Positions 19,019-28,234 of a stretch of 64,000 bases of DNA are shown here, piece after piece; position 1 is the first letter of the stretch; every line of letters starts with the position of its first letter. The DNA is from Candidatus Methanoperedens sp. (GTDB lineage: Archaea; Halobacteriota; Methanosarcinia; Methanosarcinales; Methanoperedenaceae). A model generated the notes under the pieces. It saw only the letters and a program-made list of their open reading frames with translations. It made no database searches and was not told the origin of the DNA. The stretch is from assembly GCA_012026835.1 (NCBI GenBank), contig VEPN01000013.1:1-64000 (forward strand), in the 5' to 3' direction. A program made the translations under genes and the position numbers.

Positions 19019-19380
19019 TCTAAAGCCTCCTTTCTCCAGGCATATGCAAGACCGATTATAAGTATCTCAATAAAAACCACCATTTCAATGAACCCTATAG
19101 GCCCAAGATTTTTGAATTGTACTGCCCAGGGATATAAGAACAGGACTTCAACATCAAAAATAAGGAAAACAATAACAATCATATAATATTGTATATTGAA
19201 ATGTATCCTGGCATCGCCTACCGGGATCTCTGCACATTCGTATGTGGATAATTTTACCTTTGTTTTATTGCTGGGTCTAATCATCCTTGACATGAACAGG
19301 GCAATCGCCACGAAAGCGATACCGATTACTGTTAAGAGCGCAACCGGCAGGTAATTATCTAAAAGTTCGTTTGATACCAT
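19006..19380 (-). CDS. fpoA: F420H2 dehydrogenase subunit FpoA (NuoA-like)
   Basis: 124 residues, three helices. Family marks are the loop [20 protein letters not shown] and the acidic helix [15 protein letters not shown]. It is the first gene of the operon fpoABCDHIJ1J2KLMNO, in the same order as in Methanosarcina. FpoF, the F420H2-oxidising subunit, is not in this window and is normally encoded elsewhere. Confidence 0.96.
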   Translation of the reverse strand: MVSNELLDNYLPVALLTVIGIAFVAIALFMSRMIRPSNKTKVKLSTYECAEIPVGDARIHFNIQYYMIVIVFLIFDVEVLFLYPWAVQFKNLGPIGFIEMVVFIEILIIGLAYAWRKEALEWTQ

Positions 19381-19420
19381 TGAAACACCTTTCTATATAT
19401 TAAAGCTTAAAAAAGGATTA

Positions 19421-19435
19421 TTGATATAAAAAGCT
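19421..19435 (-). promoter_or_regulatory. TATA element of the fpo operon
   Basis: On the minus strand TTTTTATATC lies about 45 bases before the fpoA ATG, which puts the transcript start near 19400 with a short leader carrying GGTGTTTCA. A second AT-rich stretch (about 19393-19405) is too close to the ATG for a leadered transcript. Confidence 0.45.
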
Positions 19436-19518
19436 TATGAAATTGTTTTAGCGCAAGATTCTTAAATAATTCCGACAACTGTAGGCTAAAATTTCCAAGC
19501 AACAAACGAGGATATATC

Positions 19519-20664
19519 TTGATAAATGACTTATTCGACATTAAAATCGGTTACGCCTCTCCCAAAAACCCGATCGCACTTGCCTCTATGGCAGGAATAA
19601 CAGACAGCAAATTCGCATCCGGGTTCACCCATGCCGGGTTAATCATTTTAGGCGGTTATAACCTGGACCAGGAAACGAACGATGCTGCACGAAAAGAGAT
19701 AGAAAGAGGCAGAAAGGAATTCGTATCCGATAATCCTATGGGATTCCTGAAAACAGAGCTTGAAGCCGCCAGTAAACCTGGTACACCTGGTACACCTGGT
19801 ACACCTGGTGCAACTATTGCAGTTAATGTACGTGCCGCATCATTGGAACCTTTCCTTGAGGCTGCCGATATCGCAAAAAAATCCGGAGCTATACTTGAAA
19901 TAAATGCGCACTGCAGGCAGCCTGAAATGCTGGCCGTGGGGGCAGGTGAAGCATTGCTAAAAGACCTGGAAAAGCTATGCGGGTACATAAGAGAGATAAA
20001 AAAAACAGGCGTCGTACTCTCTATCAAGATCAGGGCCAATGTGGTAAATGATGTCGAACTTGCAAAAGCCATCGAAAAAGCAGGCGCTGATATCATACAT
20101 ATCGATGCCATGCATCCCCAGGGTGTGGATTTCGGGGCCATAAAACGTGTTCGCAATTCAACAGGGCTGTTCATAATAGGCAACAACTCGGTCGTCGATT
20201 TTGAAACCGCAAAGGAAATGTTCTCCCGCGGCGCAGATATGGTCTCACTTGCACGGGCAGTTCTTCATGACCATAATATCATTAAACACCTCGTTGATGA
20301 GGTTTCTTCATTCCAGGCATTGACAGGCTGGTACAATGCACCCAAGCATATCTGTGCGGGCGGGGATTTGAGGGCACTTGCTTTCTGCTGTCTTCCGGTT
20401 AAACCCTGCGCTCTCCACGGCGCGCTGAAACAGGCAGGTCTCAGCGCTGAGGAGTTTATGAAAATCAAGCTGAAATTTGCAAAAGGAACTCCTATCGAAT
20501 ATGGGGAAGGAACGTGTTTTGGCAGCATGACATGGTGCTGCAAGATAACCAAGCCATGCTATCTGAGGGACGGCGCACTTGAATCATCGGGCCTCTCTGA
20601 TGTAGAATACATGCGGATAAAAAAGAGATTGTCAGAATATATCCGCAAGCACATGAAAACGTGA
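19519..20664 (+). CDS. Methanogenesis marker protein 9 fused to a TIM-barrel (Dus/PyrD-like) domain
   Basis: 381 residues. Residues 1-265 form a flavoprotein-type TIM barrel (ALASMAGITDSKFA near the start; DIIHIDAMHPQG; ADMVSLARAVL). The C-terminal 110 residues are the marker 9 domain, with Cys-rich stretches HICAGGDLRALAFCCLPVKP and GEGTCFGSMTWCCKITKP that look able to bind a metal cluster. The family is confined to methane-metabolising archaea and its reaction is unknown. The start is TTG, seven bases after GAGG. A four-unit 9-bp repeat (CCTGGTACA) at 19777-19812 encodes Pro-Gly-Thr repeats in a surface loop. Confidence 0.88.
   Translation: MINDLFDIKIGYASPKNPIALASMAGITDSKFASGFTHAGLIILGGYNLDQETNDAARKEIERGRKEFVSDNPMGFLKTELEAASKPGTPGTPGTPGATIAVNVRAASLEPFLEAADIAKKSGAILEINAHCRQPEMLAVGAGEALLKDLEKLCGYIREIKKTGVVLSIKIRANVVNDVELAKAIEKAGADIIHIDAMHPQGVDFGAIKRVRNSTGLFIIGNNSVVDFETAKEMFSRGADMVSLARAVLHDHNIIKHLVDEVSSFQALTGWYNAPKHICAGGDLRALAFCCLPVKPCALHGALKQAGLSAEEFMKIKLKFAKGTPIEYGEGTCFGSMTWCCKITKPCYLRDGALESSGLSDVEYMRIKKRLSEYIRKHMKT
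19777..19812 (+). repeat. 9-bp coding microsatellite (CCTGGTACA x3 plus one variant)
   Basis: Three exact units and one CCTGGTGCA unit lie in frame within the marker 9 gene and encode PGTPGTPGTPGA. Unit number can change without breaking the frame. Confidence 0.9.
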
Positions 20665-20741
20665 ATTTTCGGACTTCTTACTACAATATTTAAATATTTG
20701 AAGTGAAAATATTGAGTAAGGTCAAAGGAGGCCGAGATAAT

Positions 20742-22760
20742 ATGAATAAAATCAAGACCATCATGATGATGGCGATGGTTTTGGCCATGATTACGGCAGT
20801 CGCACTTGCAGAAACCGGCGTTGTAGCCAGTTTGGCAGGAAGCGTTATTAATAGCACTTCTGCAACCGCAGATGGCTCTGCAACAAGTGTTATCAATAGC
20901 TATTCGAAAAATGCGATAACCCGTGATGCGGTCAAGACCCAGCTTGGCACGAGATATGCAGCAGGCACGCTCACAAAATCGGAGCTTAAAAGTGCTGTAA
21001 CCGCAGCATACAACCACAATACGCTGAAACGAGATGACTTAAGGTGGCTGCTGGGTGAGATGTATAAAGAAGGCAAACTCACACGGGCAGACCTGCGCTG
21101 GATTCTTACAGAAGCCTATAAAAAAGGCGAGCTGACAAGAGATGATGTTCGTTTTGTTGTCGCTGAAGCATACAAGAACGGGGAGCTTACAAGGGCTGAC
21201 GTCAAGTTCCTTGTGACTGAGGCTTATAAAGCAGGCGAACTCAAGCGCGGCGACGTGGCGTGGATTTTGAACCATGCATATAAGAACGGTGAGCTTTCAC
21301 GCGAAGACCTGCGCTGGATTATCATGCAGGCATACAAGGCAGGTGAACTCACACGGGATGATGTACGTGAAATAGTGATAGCGGCTTACAATCATGGAGA
21401 ACTCAAGCGTGACGATGTGAAATGGCTGCTTATGCAGGCATACAAGAACAATGAGCTTACACGCGAGGATATCCGCATCCTTCTGACTTCGGCCTACAAC
21501 CACGGCGAATTATCAAGGGCAGACGTGAAATGGCTGCTTATGCAGGCATACAAGAACAATGAGCTTACAAAGGACGACGTGAAATGGATTCTGACCGAAG
21601 CCTACAAGCTCGGCGAACTGCGAAAAGCCGATGTGCTCTGGGTGCTGAACGAGGCATACAAGGCAAAAGAGCTTTCAAGAACAGATATCAGCGAACCGGA
21701 CATCACCGGGGTCCAGCCCGAGGTTGAGCCTGACGATGTACCCAGTGTTGAGACCATAACTGAGCCGAACGCTGAGACTGCGGACAAGGCCAAAACAGCA
21801 AAAACCTTTGATGAAGAGAAGAACGTGGCTCCAGCGGATTCTGTCATAAAGACCAAACAGGCATGGATGCTCTATAAATATGCGCTCCTGCCTGCTGAAA
21901 AACACAGGGTCGGAATGGAAGCGCTGATAGGCTATGTTGAAGCCCAGGGAAAAGACGCCTCAAAACTTTCAACATTAAAGGAGAACTTCGTATCCCTGAT
22001 GGACCAGCTCAGGGCAGCAGCGGAAAAAAATGACTACCAGCTCGGAAAGAAATTAGTAACCCAGATGAAGGACACGGTCGCAAGCTTCAAAACAGAGGTG
22101 AAGCCGCTTGTTGCAGGCAATGAAACAGCGGCAAAAGGGGCCCTGGATGCAGCACTTTTACAGAACAGCGATTATTTCGATTCCCTTGTGACTGAAGCCA
22201 GGGAAGCAAGGAAGGACAGGAACCTTGAGTTCTTTGACCTTGCCGCTGCACGGGCGCAGGGAAGGCTTGACAAGGCAAAAGAAAAAGGAATCGATGTGAG
22301 CGCCCTCCAGGCAAAACTGGATGAGATAACAGAACTCAGGAGCGAACTCCTGGATGCCATGAACGCAGGTATTGCATCCTGTAAAGGAGAAGGTATCGGG
22401 AAGTGCAATACAACAGAAGGAGAGGCCTACATCGCACTCAGGGACGAAATAAAGAACAAGTATAAGGAACTTGCAGAACTTGCAAAGACCGCAGGGCATG
22501 CCCAGAGGTTTTCCGCTGCTATAACCAAGGCAAGAGATCTCATAGCAAAAGGCGAGACGTTGCTTGATACTGCGGAAAAGCGCGGTGCCGATGTATCCAA
22601 AGAAAAGGCGGGTCTTTCCGATATAAAGGGCCTTGTGGATTCTGCCGAGTCCAAATACAAAGCCGGGGACTTTAAAGGCGCGGCAGCAGACCTTAAACAG
22701 GCACAGGAGAAATATAAAACCCTGAGAAAGGATGCAGTCTCAAGGAGGAATACGAAATGA
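20742..22760 (+). CDS. Exported helical-repeat protein with about 15 repeats of 18 residues
   Basis: 672 residues. The ATG at 20742 follows AAAGGAGG by ten bases; a TATTTAAATATT box lies at about 20686-20697. Residues 1-23 (MNKIKTIMMMAMVLAMITA and onward) form a signal peptide with an ALA-type cleavage site. About 15 tandem 18-residue units follow, consensus AYKxGELTRxDVxWLLxE, from about residue 55 to 325, predicted as a helix-turn-helix solenoid. An acidic Pro/Glu/Thr linker of about 40 residues and a long charged helical region (365-672) complete it. No membrane anchor is seen, but the next gene, which overlaps it, encodes a lipoprotein. It is probably a cell-surface protein. Function unknown. 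Confidence 0.85.
   Translation: MNKIKTIMMMAMVLAMITAVALAETGVVASLAGSVINSTSATADGSATSVINSYSKNAITRDAVKTQLGTRYAAGTLTKSELKSAVTAAYNHNTLKRDDLRWLLGEMYKEGKLTRADLRWILTEAYKKGELTRDDVRFVVAEAYKNGELTRADVKFLVTEAYKAGELKRGDVAWILNHAYKNGELSREDLRWIIMQAYKAGELTRDDVREIVIAAYNHGELKRDDVKWLLMQAYKNNELTREDIRILLTSAYNHGELSRADVKWLLMQAYKNNELTKDDVKWILTEAYKLGELRKADVLWVLNEAYKAKELSRTDISEPDITGVQPEVEPDDVPSVETITEPNAETADKAKTAKTFDEEKNVAPADSVIKTKQAWMLYKYALLPAEKHRVGMEALIGYVEAQGKDASKLSTLKENFVSLMDQLRAAAEKNDYQLGKKLVTQMKDTVASFKTEVKPLVAGNETAAKGALDAALLQNSDYFDSLVTEAREARKDRNLEFFDLAAARAQGRLDKAKEKGIDVSALQAKLDEITELRSELLDAMNAGIASCKGEGIGKCNTTEGEAYIALRDEIKNKYKELAELAKTAGHAQRFSAAITKARDLIAKGETLLDTAEKRGADVSKEKAGLSDIKGLVDSAESKYKAGDFKGAAADLKQAQEKYKTLRKDAVSRRNTK
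20900..21690 (+). repeat. Tandem 54-bp coding repeat array
   Basis: About 15 units of 54 bp encode the 18-residue repeat. Most have diverged, but the stretch around GTGAAATGGCTGCTTATGCA is shared exactly at about 21417 and 21525, 108 bp (two units) apart, which indicates a recent two-unit duplication. Confidence 0.85.
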
Positions 22761-22969
22761 GAAGGCTATATCTGGTAATGGTCGGTCTTCTGGTACTCCT
22801 GGTTGTTACGGCAGGTTGCGTGAACAAGCAGCCACCTGAGCAACCCCAACAGACTACCACACCAGGTTCATCTCTTGAAGGCAATATAACTGTCCCTGGA
22901 GATGACCTGTTGATAGAAGATGCACAGACAAGCACAGATGAAGCAGTTGATATGGGCTCATTGATTTGA
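22757..22969 (+). CDS. Small lipoprotein
   Basis: 70 residues. A hydrophobic N-terminus (residues 5-19) ends in the lipobox VTAGC, so Cys21 would be lipid-modified. The rest is a Pro/Gln/Thr-rich linker and an acidic tail (PGDDLLIEDAQTSTDEAVDM). The ATG overlaps the stop of the repeat protein (ATGA), so the two are translationally coupled and probably act together at the surface. Confidence 0.8.
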   Translation: MRRLYLVMVGLLVLLVVTAGCVNKQPPEQPQQTTTPGSSLEGNITVPGDDLLIEDAQTSTDEAVDMGSLI

Positions 22970-22973
22970 GCTC

Positions 22974-23012
22974 GTTTTTCTTTTTTGTCTTTTAATTCAA
23001 CTTTTTTTTTGC
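22974..23012 (+). terminator. Poly-T terminator after the repeat-protein operon
   Basis: T-runs of five, six, four and nine bases follow the lipoprotein stop within 40 bp, the usual archaeal termination pattern. The antiporter gene on the opposite strand ends just beyond. Confidence 0.6.
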
Positions 23013-23040
23013 TGTCCAGATTTTCCGGGATTTGAAATTT

Positions 23041-25035
23041 TCACTTTGAGACCGCAGGTAAAAGCAGTGAAGATATACCTGAAATGCTGTCTTTTGTCCC
23101 TATTATGACGACAATATCCTGCGCTTCCAGCACTATATCTCCCGCAGGATTTGTTATGGTCTGCCTGCCGCGCTGGATGGCAAGCACCGTAACACCGAAT
23201 TTCCTCCTGAAAGCGATCTCAGCCAGGGACTTGCCTGCCAGGAATGATGCGGCCTCGATCCTTATGGTTTCGATCTCAATATCGGGCAAATGCTGTTTCA
23301 ATTCCGGGAATACCTCATACTTTTGCCGGATGTTCCTGAACATCTCATAACCATCCTTCCTGACCTCGCCAATATGTTTTTCAATCTCATTGACAGGAAT
23401 GAAATACCGGTGCAGTACCCTTGATATTATCTCGATGGAGGTTTCAAACTCCTCGGGTATCACGTCATTTGCGCCAAGTGAATATAAGGGGTTGACTTCA
23501 CTTGTATAACGTGTCCTGGCAATTATGAATGCCGAATGATTAAAACGCCGTGCGAGCTCCACGATCCTGCGTGTTGCAGATGCATCGGAAATGGCAATCA
23601 CCACGCAACGTGCGGTCCCGATACTAACATTTTCCAGTACCGCTTCTTTTGCGGCGTCACCGTACAATATGGGAACGCCCCTTCTTTTCTCTGTCCTCAC
23701 AGTCTCTGGATTCATTTCCAGCACCACAAACGGGATTTTCGATGCTGACAGTACCCTTGAAACATTCCTGCCGTTTAAGCCGAAACCCACGATAACTACA
23801 TGATTTTTTAATTCCGTCTTCTCAGTTGTATTTTCTGGCAAGCGCCCGAATTTCAGCACATCGGATACCGGAAGCCGTTCAACAAGTTCCGAGAATCTTC
23901 CGCCCCCCTGGATCATGAAAGGAGTGAACACCATCGTAATGATAGATGATGCAAGAAACACCTGGTATTCCTGGGCCGAGATGAGTCCTGTATTAATTCC
24001 TTCCCTGGACAGCACAAAAGAGAACTCACCAATCTGCGAGAGCGCTATACCCACAAGCACGCCTACCCTGAGAGGATATCCGGAAATCAAAGGAACAAGC
24101 GTTCCTGTCGCGAACTTGATCACAAGGATTGCAAGCACGGACAGCACCACAATAATTGGACTGGCAATTATGGAATTTACATCAAGCAGCATGCCTATCG
24201 ACACAAAAAAAAGTATGCTGAAGATATCCTTTAGCGGCAGTATCTCGCTGAAGGCCTGGTTGCCGTATTCTGATTCTGAAATTATAAGACCTGCAAGGAA
24301 AGCGCCGAGGGCAAGTGATAATCCAACAAGTGACGTAAGCCACGCTGTCCCAAAGCATATCAGAACTATGCTTATCAGGAACAACTCGCGGTTATGTGTC
24401 TGGACAATGCGGTAAAGAATGCCCGGAACCACAAAACGTGATACAAGGATAATCACACCTACAAATGCCAGCGCCCGGAGAACATTGAATATAACATCAA
24501 AAGCAGACACATCCGATTTTCCTCCAAGCATAGGCATAAGCAGGACTATGACGACAACGCTCAGGTCCTGGAATATCAATATAGCGGCAGCCAGGCGCCC
24601 CTGCGGTGAATCAATCTCGCCGCGGTCAGAGAGGACCTTAAGAACTATGGCTGTGCTGCTCATCGCTACCAGAAAACCCGCAAATAATCCCTGCCTGAGA
24701 GGGGCGCCAAACGACAGGGCTATCACCAGCACCACCATCGTGGTCAAAAAAACCTGGAGAAAACCCCCCAGGAACACTGCGCGGTTAATCCTGATTATCT
24801 GGGCAAGTGAAAACTCGACCCCGATCAAAAACAATAGCAGGATAACACCGATCTCGGCAAAGCCCTCTATTAACCCCACATCTTTTACGATACCCAGCAT
24901 CGAGGGACCAAGCATTACACCGGCAATAAGATAACCCACTATGGATGCAATGCGAAGATGATGGAATAAAAAAGTAATAATAACAGCAACGCCAAAAACG
25001 ATTACGAATTCCCTCAGAAAAATAAGATCCGTCAT
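23041..25035 (-). CDS. CPA2 family cation/proton antiporter with TrkA-N and TrkA-C domains
   Basis: 664 residues. The N-terminal 380 form a KefB/KefC-type exchanger of about 12 helices (GYLIAGVMLGPSMLGIVKD at the start; AMSSTAIVLKVLSDRGEID in the core). Then comes a Rossmann TrkA-N domain (HVVIVGFGLNGRNV, GDAAKEAVLEN) and a TrkA-C domain near residues 575-655. It likely exchanges K+ or Na+ for H+ under nucleotide control. The ATG at 25035 is used because an upstream TTG (25065) lies inside the TATA-like sequence at 25063-25075. Confidence 0.9.
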   Translation of the reverse strand: MTDLIFLREFVIVFGVAVIITFLFHHLRIASIVGYLIAGVMLGPSMLGIVKDVGLIEGFAEIGVILLLFLIGVEFSLAQIIRINRAVFLGGFLQVFLTTMVVLVIALSFGAPLRQGLFAGFLVAMSSTAIVLKVLSDRGEIDSPQGRLAAAILIFQDLSVVVIVLLMPMLGGKSDVSAFDVIFNVLRALAFVGVIILVSRFVVPGILYRIVQTHNRELFLISIVLICFGTAWLTSLVGLSLALGAFLAGLIISESEYGNQAFSEILPLKDIFSILFFVSIGMLLDVNSIIASPIIVVLSVLAILVIKFATGTLVPLISGYPLRVGVLVGIALSQIGEFSFVLSREGINTGLISAQEYQVFLASSIITMVFTPFMIQGGGRFSELVERLPVSDVLKFGRLPENTTEKTELKNHVVIVGFGLNGRNVSRVLSASKIPFVVLEMNPETVRTEKRRGVPILYGDAAKEAVLENVSIGTARCVVIAISDASATRRIVELARRFNHSAFIIARTRYTSEVNPLYSLGANDVIPEEFETSIEIISRVLHRYFIPVNEIEKHIGEVRKDGYEMFRNIRQKYEVFPELKQHLPDIEIETIRIEAASFLAGKSLAEIAFRRKFGVTVLAIQRGRQTITNPAGDIVLEAQDIVVIIGTKDSISGISSLLLPAVSK

Positions 25036-25121
25036 GATACAAACAACACTAATATAGTACTGCAACTATAAATAATTCCCTCAGTCAGATTAAGAACTTC
25101 AAGGGAAAATTTGTTTGATTT

Positions 25122-25751
25122 TCATTTAAATCCATACTCCCTTTTAGCGCGCATCAGGTCCCCGATTTTTGTGGATGTCAAAAGCTCAAATACGATAAGC
25201 AACAGGAATAAAATACCAAGGTTCACTGCCGCCCCCGATGCACCTTTGCTTATGGCGATAAGAGCCAGGATAAGCGGTGCAGCGACAGTCCCGATAACGC
25301 CTGACATATGCATGAGAGCCCGGCTCCCGGCAGGGGCTTTCAGGTAAGTGGAATAATTTATCCGCAGCGTGGGCTCTATCCTGGCAGGGCCGTTCAGGTA
25401 GTAATGTGTGAATTTTATACCAACAAGACTGCCTGTAATGTAATGTGAAAGCGGATGCAGCGTGGTCATCAGGACAAGCGCGCCGATATAGAGCATCCAA
25501 TCCGCACCTGCCTGGAAAACAAGAGCTATGGCGGCAGCAGTTACAATGATTTCAAGCATATTCCCGCCAAAGACGCTAAAATTGAAAGATACCCTTTCCC
25601 TGAACCTTTTCTGGCTGATCTTCTCTATGAGGTTCAGTATTTCTTCGTCGCTGACTTTGTCCTTTTTTACTTTGTTGATAATAGCCTGGAAGGCTTTTCC
25701 GTCGTAATTATTATCGATCTGTCTTAATTTCTCTTTTAATTCTTCATGCAT
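25122..25751 (-). CDS. Membrane protein with M50-like layout lacking HExxH
   Basis: 209 residues. A charged helical N-terminus (1-50) is followed by about five hydrophobic segments. The stretch TTLHPLSHYITGSLVGIKF and the later APAGSRALMHMSGVIGTVAAP resemble the layout of membrane site-2-type peptidases, in which the first motif would be HExxH. Here it reads HPLSH, without the catalytic Glu, so an inactive relative is as far as I would go. ATG at 25751 is chosen; GTG two codons upstream is equally possible. Confidence 0.6.
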   Translation of the reverse strand: MHEELKEKLRQIDNNYDGKAFQAIINKVKKDKVSDEEILNLIEKISQKRFRERVSFNFSVFGGNMLEIIVTAAAIALVFQAGADWMLYIGALVLMTTLHPLSHYITGSLVGIKFTHYYLNGPARIEPTLRINYSTYLKAPAGSRALMHMSGVIGTVAAPLILALIAISKGASGAAVNLGILFLLLIVFELLTSTKIGDLMRAKREYGFK

Positions 25752-25777
25752 ATACACTATTTTGTGACTGTTATAAT

Positions 25778-26752
25778 TTAAGGTCTTCGCAAATGTTCGC
25801 AGTTTCCGGCGACAATTTTTTCAAGCTTTCCTTCGCCTGTTTCAAGTATCAGCGCACCTTCGCTGTCCACACCTACGGCTTCCCCGTAAATGGTAGCGGC
25901 ATGGGTCGTTATCTTGACCCATTCCCCTATCGTAGCCGACATATTCCTCCATTCTTCAAGTATGGAATGGAAACCCTCTTTCTGGAATTCGACATAAATT
26001 TCCTCGAATTCAAGAAGTAGCTTATGCACGAACCCTATTCTGTCTATCTCATGCCCCAGTTCTTTTTTGAGGGATGTGGAGCCATCGCGTATTTCATCCG
26101 GGAAAGATTCGGTATCCACATTTGCATCTATACCGATGCCAACTATGCAATAATCAATAAGGTCGATTTCGGCCCCTACTTCTGTGAGAATACCGCATAC
26201 CTTTTTCCCGTTTATCAGGACATCATTGGGCCATTTTATTTTCGCCTGGAGACCAAAACTGCGTATCGTTTTTGCAACAGAAACACCTGCAAGGAGAGTT
26301 ATCCTCGGTGCAAATGACGGCTGTATCTTTGGTTTAATGATTATGGAAAGCCATATACCTCCCTCAGGCGATATCCATTTCCGCCCGAGACGCCCGCGTC
26401 CTCCTGTCTGTGACTCGGCTATTACAACAGTTCCCTCATCTGCCCGGCCTGCCATTTCCCTTGCTATTATATTGGTGCTTTCAGTCTCTTCAAAATACCT
26501 GATATCTTTCCCGATAATTTTTGTCTTTAGGCCGGCCCTTATCTCACCCGGGGTAAGCTTACCGGGCGAGCCGACAAGAGAATATCCAAGATGTGTGGAT
26601 GATTCGATCCTGTACCCATCTTCCCGCAGAGCCTGGATATGCTTCCAGACAGCGGCCCTTGAGACTGAAAGTTCATGTGCAAGTTTTTCACCTGAAACGG
26701 GTTTACCCTTACTTATTAAAAGTTTTTCAAGCAGCCTGTCCTTTATATTCAT
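25778..26752 (-). CDS. birA: Bifunctional biotin operon repressor / biotin-protein ligase
   Basis: 324 residues. A winged-helix domain (1-62, with [20 protein letters not shown]) is followed by the ligase domain with [18 protein letters not shown], the biotinyl-AMP loop, and [19 protein letters not shown]. The C-terminal SH3-like part starts near residue 270. It would biotinylate PycB and may repress the operon. It is the last gene of pycB-pycA-birA and overlaps pycA by 26 bases. Confidence 0.95.
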   Translation of the reverse strand: MNIKDRLLEKLLISKGKPVSGEKLAHELSVSRAAVWKHIQALREDGYRIESSTHLGYSLVGSPGKLTPGEIRAGLKTKIIGKDIRYFEETESTNIIAREMAGRADEGTVVIAESQTGGRGRLGRKWISPEGGIWLSIIIKPKIQPSFAPRITLLAGVSVAKTIRSFGLQAKIKWPNDVLINGKKVCGILTEVGAEIDLIDYCIVGIGIDANVDTESFPDEIRDGSTSLKKELGHEIDRIGFVHKLLLEFEEIYVEFQKEGFHSILEEWRNMSATIGEWVKITTHAATIYGEAVGVDSEGALILETGEGKLEKIVAGNCEHLRRP

Positions 26753-28232
26753 TTTGTCCCTCAGCTTTTACATTCTGCATGTAAGCCCCGACAGCAGCGG
26801 TTATCGCAGCAACTTTTTTATCTTCTGCGCCCAGGGCTGAGGCAAGAGTAGCGCCTTTCTCTTTCTCTGCCTCAACGATTTTTTCGACCTCTGCAATGAT
26901 ATTGTGATCATCAATGAAATGCGTGGTCAGCTCACCGCGCCTGAAATATTCGTTGTTCATCACCGCTTTGTGGAACGGTATATTTGTTGTGACCCCAACA
27001 ATGATATACTCATACAAAGCGCGTCTCATGCGCTCGATGGCTTCGTTCCTGTCCCTGCCCCAGACCGTGAGTTTTGATATAAGTGAATCGTAAAAAGGCG
27101 TAATGGTATATCCCGTGTGCACGCCGCTGTCCACCCTCACACCCGGGCCGCCTGAAGAACGGTATCTCCTGAGTTTCCCGGGTGCAGGCGTAAAATTGTT
27201 AAGCGGGTCTTCAGCGTTCAGGCGGCATTCGATAGCCCAGCCTGTCTGCCTGATATCTTTTTGCTTATAACTTAATTCCTGGCCGGCCGCTATCCGCAAC
27301 TGTTCTTTTGCAAGGTCCACTCCTGTCACAACTTCAGTGATGGGGTGTTCAACCTGGAGACGCGTGTTCATTTCAAGGAAATAATAATTGCCTTTCGAAT
27401 AAAGGAATTCGATAGTGCCGGCGTTCGTATAATTGATGGCTGCGGCGGCTTTCACGGCATCTCTGCCCATCCTTTCCCTTAATTCCGCCGTCATAATGGG
27501 AGATGGCGATTCTTCGATAAGTTTCTGGTGTCTTCGCTGGATCGAGCATTCACGGTCTCCTACATGGATGATATTCCCGGATTCATCCGCAAGAATCTGG
27601 AATTCTATATGCCTCGGTTCTTCCAGGTATTTTTCAATGAACACCGTGGCGTCCCCGAACGTTGATTTCGCAACCGAGCGGGCAGATTCGATCATCTCCG
27701 TGAGTTCACCGTTTTTGCGTACTACTTTCATTCCGATGCCTCCGCCGCCAGCCGAGGCTTTTACTATCACCGGATACCCGATCTTTCCGGCTGTATCAAG
27801 CGCTTCATCAAAATCAGTTATCCCATTCTCACTTCCCGGAATAACAGGGATCCCGGCAGCTCTCATGGTCTTTTTTGCCTCTATCTTGCTGCCCACACTT
27901 TCAATCGCCCGGCTTGTCGGGCCGATAAAAGTTATCCCTTCTTTCTTGCACCTGTTTGCGAATTCAGGGTTCTCGGCAAGAAAACCATATCCCGGATGAA
28001 TCCCTTCGGCCCCTGTTTTATGCGCCACTTCCAGTATATTGTCCATGTTCAGGTAGCTCTGGCCCGCAGGGGCGGGGCCTATTGGGTATGCCTCATCCGC
28101 ATATTTTGCGAAAAGGGCGTTCTTATCGACCTCGGAATACACCGCAACGGTCTTTACATCAAGCTCCCTGCATGCACGCATGACACGGATGGCGATTTCA
28201 CCGCGGTTTGCTATCAGTACTTTTTTAAACAT
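26727..28232 (-). CDS. pycA: Pyruvate carboxylase subunit A (biotin carboxylase)
   Basis: 501 residues. ATP-grasp biotin carboxylase: [20 protein letters not shown] at the start, the glycine loop [15 protein letters not shown], and [14 protein letters not shown] with catalytic Glu and Arg. It carboxylates the biotin on PycB using bicarbonate and ATP. About 50 extra C-terminal residues, rich in Glu and Ala, follow the core, as is common in archaeal PycA. It starts two bases after pycB. Confidence 0.96.
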   Translation of the reverse strand: MFKKVLIANRGEIAIRVMRACRELDVKTVAVYSEVDKNALFAKYADEAYPIGPAPAGQSYLNMDNILEVAHKTGAEGIHPGYGFLAENPEFANRCKKEGITFIGPTSRAIESVGSKIEAKKTMRAAGIPVIPGSENGITDFDEALDTAGKIGYPVIVKASAGGGGIGMKVVRKNGELTEMIESARSVAKSTFGDATVFIEKYLEEPRHIEFQILADESGNIIHVGDRECSIQRRHQKLIEESPSPIMTAELRERMGRDAVKAAAAINYTNAGTIEFLYSKGNYYFLEMNTRLQVEHPITEVVTGVDLAKEQLRIAAGQELSYKQKDIRQTGWAIECRLNAEDPLNNFTPAPGKLRRYRSSGGPGVRVDSGVHTGYTITPFYDSLISKLTVWGRDRNEAIERMRRALYEYIIVGVTTNIPFHKAVMNNEYFRRGELTTHFIDDHNIIAEVEKIVEAEKEKGATLASALGAEDKKVAAITAAVGAYMQNVKAEGQNEYKGQAA

Positions 28233-28234
28233 AT

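Noticed and set aside
19777-19812. Collagen-like domain from PGTPGTPG
   Set aside because: Only four short units inside a globular TIM-barrel protein.
20900-21690. Possible CRISPR array because of regular spacing
   Set aside because: The 54-bp units are in-frame coding repeats without spacers. No cas genes are present, and no CRISPR array was seen in the window.
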